A stretch of DNA of 9,203 nt from Dysgonamonadaceae bacterium (GTDB taxonomy: Bacteria > Bacteroidota > Bacteroidia > Bacteroidales > Azobacteroidaceae). Shown here piece after piece: positions 1 to 6,430 of this stretch (its first letter is position 1; each line of letters begins with the position of its first letter). The translations under genes were made by a program, and so were the position numbers. Under the pieces are notes generated by a model. That model was not told the DNA's origin and did no database searches. It saw only the letters and a list, made by a program, of their open reading frames with translations. The stretch lies in NCBI GenBank assembly GCA_031276105.1, contig JAISNS010000356.1, forward strand, positions 1 to 9,203, written 5' to 3'.

Positions 1-319
1 GCTCGGCTTTGTCTAATTGCTGCACGTATGCTTTCGACGCATTAAATACCATCCGCTTAGAAAAAGAAGTGTTCCAGAACATTTGCATCTCCACGATAAA
101 CTGCCGTCCGAAATTGTCCTTGCAACGGACATCGACAATGGAGTTTTTCTTTAATGGATTTTCCGGAACTTGCTCTGTTGGGAGATATTCCAGGCTTTCG
201 ATCTGTTGATTTTCCTCCAGCGGCATCAGGGCATTGAGAAAACTCATCAGCAAATCGGGATGCTCACCGAATATCCGCTTAAAAGGCAAATCGTTTTTGG
301 GATCAAGATAGCGTGACAT
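1..319 (-). CDS. Rpn family recombination-promoting nuclease / PD-(D/E)XK transposase-like protein (partial, 5' part only)
   Basis: The first 106 codons of a gene that leaves the window at its left edge. I translated it from the minus strand starting at the ATG at 319, where the protein begins MSRYLDPKNDLPFKRIFG. That opening, followed by an aspartate (D63 in IVDV) and an E77-x-Q79 pair on the next strand (FIVEMQ), is the PD-(D/E)XK nuclease core typical of the Rpn/PF12784 family. Members of the family usually run to about 280-310 residues, so roughly two thirds is missing here. Known relatives (E. coli RpnA) are DNA endonucleases that stimulate RecA-independent recombination; many Bacteroidetes genomes carry several copies. 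A -7-like element lies 31 bases upstream of the ATG, so the gene probably has its own promoter. Whether the full gene is intact cannot be judged. The family call is strong; the biological role is uncertain. Confidence 0.85.
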   Translation of the reverse strand, partial: MSRYLDPKNDLPFKRIFGEHPDLLMSFLNALMPLEENQQIESLEYLPTEQVPENPLKKNSIVDVRCKDNFGRQFIVEMQMFWNTSFSKRMVFNASKAYVQQLDKAE

Positions 320-350
320 AATTATCTGTTTTTTATAAATTAATACAATA

Positions 351-358
351 CAAAGATA
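351..358 (-). promoter_or_regulatory. Probable Bacteroidetes -7 promoter element for the Rpn-type gene
   Basis: Read on the minus strand this is TATCTTTG, an exact match to the Bacteroidetes TAnnTTTG -7 consensus, 31 bases before the ATG at 319. No good TTG -33 element is visible at the usual 19-21 base spacing, so the promoter rests on the -7 match and its position. The rest of the 320-415 gap is AT-rich and holds no other feature I can support. Confidence 0.5.
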
Positions 359-415
359 GATGAAATTTTTGAATTATAGATAGAAGAATAATTTCTGTAT
401 TACGCCGTAAATCAA

Positions 416-1477
416 TTACAAGTTTAATTGATCCAATAGCCGGATATAAAGTTCCATTGCCTCCCGTATTTCCGGATAAAGAATATACTCGTCGGCTGTG
501 TGCGAACGCGATGATTGTCCGGGCCCCATTTTCAGGGAAGGGAAAGGCATCTGCGCCTGATCGGAAGTGGTAGGCGATCCGAACGGTTGCCGTCCGAGAA
601 GCATGGCCCGTCGAACAAAAGGATGATCGGTAGAAATTCCGGAAGAATTGAGCCGGAACGACCGGGCTGTTATCTCACATCCGCAATGAGCCGCTATCCA
701 ATCGAAAAGCGCCCGGTTTGTGTAATGTTCGTTGCTGCGGACATCGACCGTGAAACGACATTCTCCGGGAATTACGTTGTGTTGCGTACCGGCATTGACC
801 ATCGTTACCGTCATTTTTACCGCTCCCAACAGATCGCTTTTCAAAGGAAACTGCGTTTCTTTAAACCAGCGAATTACCGGAATGGCCTTGTATATGGCAT
901 TATCACCTTCGTCGCGAGCGGCGTGACCGGCTTGTCCCACGACAATTCCGTCCAAAACCATCAATCCCCTTTCGGCAATGGCCGGCTGCATATTGGTCGG
1001 TTCGCCGACTAAAGCAAAATCAATGGCGGGTAATTCCGGCAAGACGGAGGCAATCCCGTTTGCTCCGGAAATTTCTTCTTCACAGGAAGCTAAAAAGATG
1101 AAATTATTGGGTTGTTCCCTTTGCGTCAGCGTCAGAAATGAATAGAGCAAGGAAACCAAAGAAGCGCCCGCATCGTTGCTTCCCAGTCCGAACAAATAAT
1201 CGCCGTCTTCTTCCGGCAAAAGCGGATTTTTAGTCCATCCCGCCACCGGCTTTACCGTATCAATATGGGAATTAAGCAAAATAACCGGTTTCCGTTCGTC
1301 CCAATCCGGAGATAACAACCCGATATTATTTCCTTTCCTGAAAGGATGCAAATGCAGGTCGTTCATATAACTTTCCAGCGCATCAGCAGCCGCTTTTTCT
1401 TCCCGGCTATACGAAGGAATGGCTATTAATTTTTTCAAAAGATCAATCGCATTGTAAAAAGAAGCATCAATATCCAT
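416..1477 (-). CDS. argE: M20 family metallo-hydrolase, probable N-acetyl/N-succinyl-ornithine deacetylase (ArgE type)
   Basis: A 353-residue cytoplasmic, two-metal (usually Zn) amidohydrolase that would remove the acyl group from N-acyl-ornithine to give ornithine for arginine synthesis. In Bacteroides the pathway is known to use succinylated intermediates, so the substrate may be succinyl-ornithine. Family residues are all visible: H71 and catalytic-site D73 in NSHIDT, bridging D102 in GSNDAG, the acidic cluster E133-E135 in CEEE (general base plus metal ligand), E159 in VGEPT, and H326 in SHTADE near the C-terminus. A dimerisation (lid) domain spans roughly residues 173-280. There is no signal peptide, and the length is normal for short ArgE/DapE-like enzymes. 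The start at 1477 lies 20 bases downstream of a good -7 element. No other arginine genes are in the window, so ArgE rather than DapE or another M20 peptidase is inferred from overall resemblance. M20 membership is near certain; the substrate is about 65 percent likely. Confidence 0.9.
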   Translation of the reverse strand: MDIDASFYNAIDLLKKLIAIPSYSREEKAAADALESYMNDLHLHPFRKGNNIGLLSPDWDERKPVILLNSHIDTVKPVAGWTKNPLLPEEDGDYLFGLGSNDAGASLVSLLYSFLTLTQREQPNNFIFLASCEEEISGANGIASVLPELPAIDFALVGEPTNMQPAIAERGLMVLDGIVVGQAGHAARDEGDNAIYKAIPVIRWFKETQFPLKSDLLGAVKMTVTMVNAGTQHNVIPGECRFTVDVRSNEHYTNRALFDWIAAHCGCEITARSFRLNSSGISTDHPFVRRAMLLGRQPFGSPTTSDQAQMPFPSLKMGPGQSSRSHTADEYILYPEIREAMELYIRLLDQLNL

Positions 1478-1497
1478 ATATATTTTTTATTTTTATG

Positions 1498-1505
1498 CAA
1501 ATTTA
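1498..1505 (-). promoter_or_regulatory. Probable -7 promoter element for the M20 hydrolase gene
   Basis: Minus-strand TAAATTTG matches TAnnTTTG and ends 20 bases before the ATG at 1477, a typical short Bacteroidetes leader. It faces away from the plus-strand copy at 1519-1526. No convincing TTG -33 box is visible. Confidence 0.5.
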
Positions 1506-1518
1506 CAACAAAAATACG

Positions 1519-1526
1519 TAAATTTG
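1519..1526 (+). promoter_or_regulatory. Probable -7 promoter element for the acyl-CoA synthetase gene
   Basis: Plus-strand TAAATTTG matches TAnnTTTG and ends 25 bases before the ATG at 1552. Its expected -33 region falls on the opposing -7 element at 1498-1505, so the two divergent promoters appear to overlap. No clear TTG -33 box is visible. Confidence 0.5.
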
Positions 1527-1540
1527 TCCCTTCAAATTTA
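1519..1540. repeat. Perfect 8-bp inverted repeat in the divergent promoter region
   Basis: TAAATTTG (1519-1526) and CAAATTTA (1533-1540) are exact reverse complements around a 6-base spacer (tccctt). The left arm is also the plus-strand -7 element, and a third copy of CAAATTTA lies at 1498-1505. The right arm would lie at or just after the transcription start of the acyl-CoA synthetase gene, a position suited to an operator. It could also be chance in AT-rich DNA. Confidence 0.55.
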
Positions 1541-1551
1541 TAATTGCCTGT

Positions 1552-3360
1552 ATGGAATATTATCATTTATCACATTTGGTACATCAAAACGCCGGAAAAT
1601 TTGGAGATGAGGAAGCAATAAAAGTGCGGAATAATTCTTCAGGAACATGGGATTCCATTTCATGGAATGATTTTTCCAAAAAAGTGATAACCGTGGCGGA
1701 AGCATTATGCCACATGGGGGTAAAGCCCAATACCAATACCGGCATTTATTCCCAAAACCGGGTAGAATGTCTCTATGTGGATTTCGGCGCCTTTGCCAAC
1801 CGGGCGGTTGTCGTTCCGATGTATGCCACAGCTTCTATTCCTCAAATTTCCTATATTATTAAGGAAACGGAAATCAAGATACTCTTTGTCGGCGAACAGT
1901 GGCAATACGACAATGCTTGGCAAGTGTTAAAGAAAAACCGCTATCTGAAACAGATAGTTATCTTTGATAAAAATGTCAAAAAAGCCGAAGACGATAAAAC
2001 ATCCATTTATTTCGATAATTTTTGCTCACCCAAAAACCGCAGTTCACAGGACATAGCCGCCGTTCAACGCCGGATGCGGGAAGCCGACGACGAAGACCTT
2101 GCGCATATCATCTACACGTCCGGTACGACCCGCGGAGCCAAAGGCGTCATGCTCACCCATGCCAATTACAGGGAAGTGATGAAAACGCACGACATCCGCC
2201 TGAATTATCTTCCGCAACGTTTTTTATCGCTCAGTTTTCTCCCGATGGCTCATGTATTCGAAAAAGCATGGTCAATCTATTGCATTCACAGAGGAGGCTG
2301 TCTGGCTATCGGTGAAGACCCGAAAGAAATCTTAAGTTATTTGAAAGAAGTGCGTCCTCAGGCGATGTGCAGCGTTCCCCGTTTTTGGGAAAAAGTATAT
2401 GCCGGCGTACAGGACAAGATTGATTCTTCCGGCACATTTTTTAAACGCATTTGTTTGGATGCAATAGAAACAGGAAAAAAATATATCATGGAATACAGGA
2501 ACGAAAACAAAAAAGCGCCCCGATTATTAAAAATGAAATTTGCGTTCTATGATAAAACCATTTTCCGAATATTGAAAAAAGCCTTGGGAATAGAACGGGG
2601 GTTGATATTTCCGGTTGCCGGAGCCATCCTGTCCGATACGGTAAACGTTTTCCTTCAATCGGTAAACATTCCATTAGTATATGGATACGGATTAACCGAA
2701 ACAACGGCGACTGTAAGTTGCTACGATAAACCCGGCTTCCGGATAGGAACAGTAGGAAAAGCAATGCCCGGCACCGAGGTACGTATCGGTGAAAATAACG
2801 AAATTCTGGTAAAATCCAAAAGCGTCATGAAAGGATATTACAAAAAGGCGGAAGCCACCGCGCGCGCTTTTACCGAAGATGGCTTTTTTCGTACCGGAGA
2901 CGCAGGCTATTTGACTGACAATCAGGAAATCGTAATGACCGAAAGACTGAAAGATTTATATAAAACTTCCAACGGGAAATACATAGCGCCCCAACAATTG
3001 GAAGCTCGCTTGATGGACGACCGCTTCATAGAATCGGCCATTGTCATCGGCGATCAGCGGAAATATGTTACTGCCTTGATTATACCGGCATTCGATGAGA
3101 TAAAAAATTATGCCGACCGGCATCAAATTGCTTTCGATAGCGTGGAGGACTTGTATAACAATCCCAAAATTCAGGAATTGTTTGCGCAACGGGTGAACGC
3201 CATGCAAAATGAATTTGCCAATTACGAGCAAATCAAACGGTTTACCTTACTGACGGAGCCATTCTCCATTCATACCGGAGAATTAACAAATACATTAAAA
3301 ATGAAACGCGCTTTCATCGCAGAAAAATATAAAGAATTGATAGACAAAATGTATGAATGA
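1552..3360 (+). CDS. AMP-forming long-chain acyl-CoA synthetase (FadD/FAA1-like)
   Basis: A 602-residue acyl-CoA ligase that activates fatty acids with ATP to acyl-AMP and then acyl-CoA, for lipid synthesis or remodelling. ANL-superfamily motifs occur in order: P-loop-like YTSGTTRGAKG (188-198), YGYGLTETT (377-385), FRTGD with ATP-ribose-binding D450 (446-450), ERLKDLYKTSNGKYI with the hinge region (464-478), and a C-terminal TNTLKMKR with the probable catalytic lysine K583. The length is normal for bacterial long-chain enzymes of the FAA1 group (COG1022). There is no signal peptide or strong transmembrane segment, so it is cytosolic or loosely membrane-bound. One oddity is that the P-loop, normally TSGTTGxPKG, has Arg194 in place of the usual glycine and Ala196 in place of proline; the key lysine and surrounding Thr/Ser are kept. 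The gene is divergent from the M20 gene and 76 bases upstream of the redox operon. Chain-length preference cannot be read from sequence. Confidence 0.93.
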   Translation: MEYYHLSHLVHQNAGKFGDEEAIKVRNNSSGTWDSISWNDFSKKVITVAEALCHMGVKPNTNTGIYSQNRVECLYVDFGAFANRAVVVPMYATASIPQISYIIKETEIKILFVGEQWQYDNAWQVLKKNRYLKQIVIFDKNVKKAEDDKTSIYFDNFCSPKNRSSQDIAAVQRRMREADDEDLAHIIYTSGTTRGAKGVMLTHANYREVMKTHDIRLNYLPQRFLSLSFLPMAHVFEKAWSIYCIHRGGCLAIGEDPKEILSYLKEVRPQAMCSVPRFWEKVYAGVQDKIDSSGTFFKRICLDAIETGKKYIMEYRNENKKAPRLLKMKFAFYDKTIFRILKKALGIERGLIFPVAGAILSDTVNVFLQSVNIPLVYGYGLTETTATVSCYDKPGFRIGTVGKAMPGTEVRIGENNEILVKSKSVMKGYYKKAEATARAFTEDGFFRTGDAGYLTDNQEIVMTERLKDLYKTSNGKYIAPQQLEARLMDDRFIESAIVIGDQRKYVTALIIPAFDEIKNYADRHQIAFDSVEDLYNNPKIQELFAQRVNAMQNEFANYEQIKRFTLLTEPFSIHTGELTNTLKMKRAFIAEKYKELIDKMYE

Positions 3361-3361
3361 G

Positions 3362-3389
3362 AATTATGAATTATAAATTATGAATTATG
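3362..3389 (+). repeat. Short tandem repeat: four copies of a 7-mer (AATTATG)
   Basis: Four back-to-back heptamers, AATTATG, AATTATA, AATTATG, AATTATG, begin one base after the stop codon of the acyl-CoA synthetase gene. Only one base differs among the copies. A 7-base period cannot be explained by codons, and the array is non-coding. It directly precedes a second array of different unit length. Confidence 0.85.
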
Positions 3390-3394
3390 AGTTT

Positions 3395-3426
3395 TCGTTT
3401 ACTTGTTTACTCGTCAACTCGTTTAC
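3395..3426 (+). repeat. Short tandem repeat: four copies of an 8-mer (TCGTTTAC)
   Basis: Four consecutive octamers, TCGTTTAC, TTGTTTAC, TCGTCAAC, TCGTTTAC, end 10 bases before the ATG of the TlpA-like gene. The copies differ at one to two positions. Similar short arrays are, to my recollection, found between genes in other Bacteroidetes genomes, but I cannot verify that here. The array occupies the space where the promoter or leader of the downstream operon should lie. I see no TAnnTTTG element in this gap. Confidence 0.8.
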
Positions 3427-3436
3427 TTTAAAATAT

Positions 3437-3931
3437 ATGAAAAAAATAGGATTATTATTTAGTTTTGTAGTGTTGGCCGCCATTTATTGCACGGCGCAAC
3501 AATTACCATCGGTGCAATTAAAAGACATTAACGGAAAAACCGTTCATACGGAAAAACTGAACAATGAAGGTAAACCGTTTATCATTAGTTTTTTCGCTAC
3601 TTGGTGCAAACCTTGTCTGAGAGAACTGGAAGCCATTAACGAAGTCTATGAAGAATGGCAGGAAGAAACCGGCGTGAAATTGATTGCCGTTTCGATCGAC
3701 GACGCTCAAAATTCGCTGAAAGTAGGGCCGGACGTGAAAGCGAAAGGCTGGGAATATGAAGTACTGTTAGACCCGAACGGCGATTTTAAACGAGCTTTGG
3801 GCGTGAACTTAATCCCGGCTGTATTTGTTATAGATAAGAACGGGAAAATTACTCATTCCCGCACCGGATATACCAATGGCTCGGAAGAGCAATTGATAGA
3901 AGAAGTCCGCAAATTAATTGCCGAAAAATGA
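3437..3931 (+). CDS. TlpA-like periplasmic thioredoxin-fold protein (CKPC)
   Basis: A 164-residue TlpA/ResA-type thiol-disulfide oxidoreductase, predicted to be exported to the periplasm. A signal peptide covers residues 1-20 (MKKIGLL..., cleavage after CTA before QQ). The thioredoxin fold follows, with FFATWCKPC placing the redox pair at C57 and C60, and a cis-proline at P127 in NLIPAVFVID. Members reduce or shuffle disulfides in exported proteins. I chose the ATG at 3437 because it gives a clean signal peptide; an in-frame ATG at 3380 would add 19 residues encoded by the tandem repeats and bury the signal. The stop codon overlaps the next start (ATGA, four bases), indicating translational coupling with the DUF6029 gene. 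C18 in the signal peptide does not sit in a convincing lipobox, so a soluble protein is preferred. The fold is certain; the partner proteins are unknown. Confidence 0.92.
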   Translation: MKKIGLLFSFVVLAAIYCTAQQLPSVQLKDINGKTVHTEKLNNEGKPFIISFFATWCKPCLRELEAINEVYEEWQEETGVKLIAVSIDDAQNSLKVGPDVKAKGWEYEVLLDPNGDFKRALGVNLIPAVFVIDKNGKITHSRTGYTNGSEEQLIEEVRKLIAEK

Positions 3932-5625
3932 AAAAACTACTGTCAGGAACGCTGATTTTCTTTTCTTTTTCCCTCTTCGCTCAGGAGAAAAGCCCGTTTT
4001 CTTTTTCTCTGAACGGAAGCATTCAATCCGACATTCTTTTTCCGCAGGAAGATAAAGCAATCAACGCGGAAACGTATGATGAGTTTGCGCGCACCAATAC
4101 GTATGCCGATTTGAACTTGACCAGCCATTACTTGGATGCCGGCGTTCGTTTTGAATACCTGAAATATCCGCTTCCGGGTTTCGAGCCGGACTTTGCCGGT
4201 TGGGGACTGCCGCATTTTTATGCAACGGGAAAATACCGCAACGTGAAACTGACAGTCGGCGATTTCTACGATCAATTCGGCAGCGGCCTGATCTTCCGCA
4301 CTTACGAAGAACGCAGCTTGGGAATAGACAATTCCTTGCGTGGCGTCCGCTTAGCATACGAACCCTACGAAGGGATTCACCTGAAAGTATTGGGCGGCCA
4401 ACAGCGTCGCTATTGGGAACGGAATGAAGGCCACGTCTTGGGCAGCGATTTGGAATTGAATATCGACCGGTGGATCCAGAAGTTGGAAGAAACGAATACC
4501 TTCCTGACCTTGGGCGGCTCCTTTGTGAGCAAAAACGAACCGGACGAGGTTATCACGACCGACGCCACGCACCGGTTGAACCTTCCGGCCAACGTAGGCG
4601 CTTATGATATACGCGCCCGTCTGCAAAAAGGCGCTTATGCGTTTTTGGTCGAATATGCGGAAAAAGCGAATGATCCCTCCAAGGACAATAAATATATTTA
4701 TAAAAAGGGAAATGCTTTGTTGATTTCCGGTTCCTACGCCCAAAGTGGGTTAAGCGCTTTGCTTCAAGCCAAAAGAAGCGACAATATGTCGTTCAGAAGC
4801 AATCGTTCTCAATTATTAAATTCCTCTTTTATCAATCATTTACCTGCATTCACGACCCAACAGACTTATACTTTAGCCGCCCTGTATCCGTATGCAACTC
4901 AACCGGATGGCGAATGGGCATTTCAGGGAACGTTTTCCTACAATTTTAAACGAAACACGTGGATCGGCGGCAAGTACGGAACAACCATCAAATTAAATGC
5001 TTCTCATATTCGGAATATAGACAAAAAATATGTGGAAGGTTGTGATCCAAGTAATTCTTTATCGCTCAGAGGTAAGGAGGGATATACATCTTCGTTTTTC
5101 AAATTAGGAGAAGAGTTGTATTATCAGGATATTAATTTGAACATTGATAAAAAATTAACAAAAGATTTCAAGTTAAATTTGATGTATATGAATCAACAAT
5201 ATAACCCTCAAATTGTCAGAAATGAACCGGAAAACATAATTACTTCCAATATTTTTATCGTGGAAGGAAAATATAATATCAATAAAAAAATGACTCTACG
5301 GGCAGAAGCGCAATATCTTCATGCAAGCGAATACACCGGCCCGGAGGATGTCAATGGATTGCTTCGTGTCAATCAAGGCGATTGGTTATGTGGAGTAATA
5401 GAATTATCGGTATTGCCTTATTTGATGTTTACTCTTTCGGATATGTATAATTCCGGAATAACAGATATGCATTATTATAGAGCATTGGTTAGTTATACCT
5501 GGGAAGCGCATTTTATTCAATTCGGATATGGCCGAACACGGGCAGGACGCGACTGTTCGGGAGGCGTGTGCAGGGATGTACCGGCAAGTAGAGGATTTAC
5601 ATTGTCTTACAATTATAATTTTTAA
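3928..5625 (+). CDS. DUF6029 family outer-membrane beta-barrel protein
   Basis: A 565-residue protein with a signal peptide (residues 1-18, cleavage LFA before Q) and then many alternating-pattern beta strands rich in Tyr, Phe and Gly. It ends in SYNYNF, whose terminal phenylalanine is typical of outer-membrane barrels. The sequence resembles the Bacteroidetes DUF6029 family, including the segment TVGDFYDQFGSGLIFRTYEE (about residues 109-128) and the C-terminal CSGGVC motif. There are four cysteines, C372, C488, C543 and C548; the last two lie in the final loop before the terminal strand and probably form a disulfide. The function of the family is not established. It overlaps the TlpA gene by four bases and lies 8 bases before the Omp28 lipoprotein gene, so it is firmly part of the operon. 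A patch at about 4981-5280 (residues about 352-451) is only about 28 percent GC, against roughly 50 percent in the 4200-4560 part of the gene. Family assignment is good; function is open. Confidence 0.85.
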   Translation: MKKLLSGTLIFFSFSLFAQEKSPFSFSLNGSIQSDILFPQEDKAINAETYDEFARTNTYADLNLTSHYLDAGVRFEYLKYPLPGFEPDFAGWGLPHFYATGKYRNVKLTVGDFYDQFGSGLIFRTYEERSLGIDNSLRGVRLAYEPYEGIHLKVLGGQQRRYWERNEGHVLGSDLELNIDRWIQKLEETNTFLTLGGSFVSKNEPDEVITTDATHRLNLPANVGAYDIRARLQKGAYAFLVEYAEKANDPSKDNKYIYKKGNALLISGSYAQSGLSALLQAKRSDNMSFRSNRSQLLNSSFINHLPAFTTQQTYTLAALYPYATQPDGEWAFQGTFSYNFKRNTWIGGKYGTTIKLNASHIRNIDKKYVEGCDPSNSLSLRGKEGYTSSFFKLGEELYYQDINLNIDKKLTKDFKLNLMYMNQQYNPQIVRNEPENIITSNIFIVEGKYNINKKMTLRAEAQYLHASEYTGPEDVNGLLRVNQGDWLCGVIELSVLPYLMFTLSDMYNSGITDMHYYRALVSYTWEAHFIQFGYGRTRAGRDCSGGVCRDVPASRGFTLSYNYNF

Positions 5626-5633
5626 TTCGGGAT

Positions 5634-6416
5634 ATGAAAAAAAACAGCGCATTTTTTCTTCTGAGTGTAATGTTTATTTACAGTGGATGTGATACAATTC
5701 CGGAAAACAATCGCCAGATTGATCTGGAAACGAACAAGGGAACTGTCGTAAAAAAAGTCTTATTGTTGGATTTTACCGATCAAGCCTGCCCGAATTGTCC
5801 TGAAGCCGGCGCGGAAGTGGCTATGTTAAAAGAAATTTATGGCGATACTTTGGTCGCAGTTACTATTCATTCCTCACCCAGAGTTCCTAAATTGTCGTTA
5901 GTTACGGAAGAAGGGAATGTTTATAACGATCATTTCGGAGCCATGCAACATCCGGCAGGGGTTATTGATGGAAAATTTTCCCAAGTTTATGAGCAATGGG
6001 CGGGTGTTGTCTTGGAACAATTTAAAAATTCTCCTTCGTTAGATATTAGCCTGTCTGCCGGTTACAATAGCGATAGCCGTGAAATAAATGTGATTACCCA
6101 ATTAAAAGGATTACAGGAAATTTCTAATGCTAAATTATTACTGTGGATCATTGAAGATAACGTAATCAACAAACAATTGGTGGGAAGCACTGTGAACAAT
6201 AATTATTTACACCGGCACATTTTTCGATCGGCTATCAATGGCGTTTGGGGAGAATTGGTCGCTTTAGCAACTGACGAAAAAACAGAAAAAACAACGAACT
6301 ATATCTTAAACGAAAATTGGAAGCCGGAAAATATATCTATTGTCGGTTTTGTTTATAACGTTGATTCCGATAAGGTGTTAGGGGTAACGGAAATTCATTT
6401 ATTAAACAATCATTAA
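5634..6416 (+). CDS. Omp28-related lipoprotein with thioredoxin-like CPNC motif
   Basis: A 260-residue putative lipoprotein. The N-terminus has a lysine-led hydrophobic signal and a lipobox-like YSGC, with C19 as the probable lipidated cysteine. The mature part resembles Omp28-related proteins (PF11551), named after a Porphyromonas gingivalis 28-kDa outer-membrane protein. LDFTDQACPNCPEA places a thioredoxin-type pair at C52 and C55, and QHPAGVIDGK supplies the expected cis-proline at P107 followed by the V-I-D-G-K strand. The same P-x3-[IV]-D-G-K pattern occurs in the large T9SS protein downstream (P401). A C-terminal beta domain of about 120 residues has no motif I recognise, and there is no T9SS sorting domain. 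The protein would sit in the outer membrane; which face cannot be told. It is the third gene of the operon. Omp28 relationship and redox motif are well supported; enzymatic activity is inferred. Confidence 0.85.
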   Translation: MKKNSAFFLLSVMFIYSGCDTIPENNRQIDLETNKGTVVKKVLLLDFTDQACPNCPEAGAEVAMLKEIYGDTLVAVTIHSSPRVPKLSLVTEEGNVYNDHFGAMQHPAGVIDGKFSQVYEQWAGVVLEQFKNSPSLDISLSAGYNSDSREINVITQLKGLQEISNAKLLLWIIEDNVINKQLVGSTVNNNYLHRHIFRSAINGVWGELVALATDEKTEKTTNYILNENWKPENISIVGFVYNVDSDKVLGVTEIHLLNNH

Positions 6417-6430
6417 AAAAATATATGCAT

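Noticed and set aside
9..209. Plus-strand open frame at the left edge
   Set aside because: It is antisense to the Rpn-type nuclease, whose minus-strand translation shows the conserved family residues.
411..432. 8-bp inverted repeat (ATCAATTA / TAATTGAT) across the stop codon of the M20 gene as a terminator
   Set aside because: The stem is almost entirely A/T and is followed on the minus strand by TTACGGCGTA rather than a T-run, so it is unlikely to terminate transcription.
515..1012. Plus-strand open frame opposite the M20 gene
   Set aside because: It is antisense to a conserved gene with intact catalytic motifs and encodes a basic, low-complexity product with no recognisable domain.
3362..3426. 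CRISPR-like array
   Set aside because: Units are only 7 and 8 bases, directly adjacent with no spacers, and no cas genes are nearby.
3380..3436. Possible upstream start for the TlpA-like protein, adding 19 residues
   Set aside because: The extra codons lie inside the tandem repeats and would place unrelated residues before a well-formed MKK signal peptide.
3437..3500. TlpA-like protein as a lipoprotein, using Cys18
   Set aside because: The residues before Cys18 are A-I-Y, a poor lipobox, while cleavage after CTA at residue 20 fits signal peptidase I.
4061..4743. Minus-strand open frames opposite the DUF6029 gene
   Set aside because: They are explained by the higher GC of this part of the real gene; none has a plausible leader, motif or promoter.
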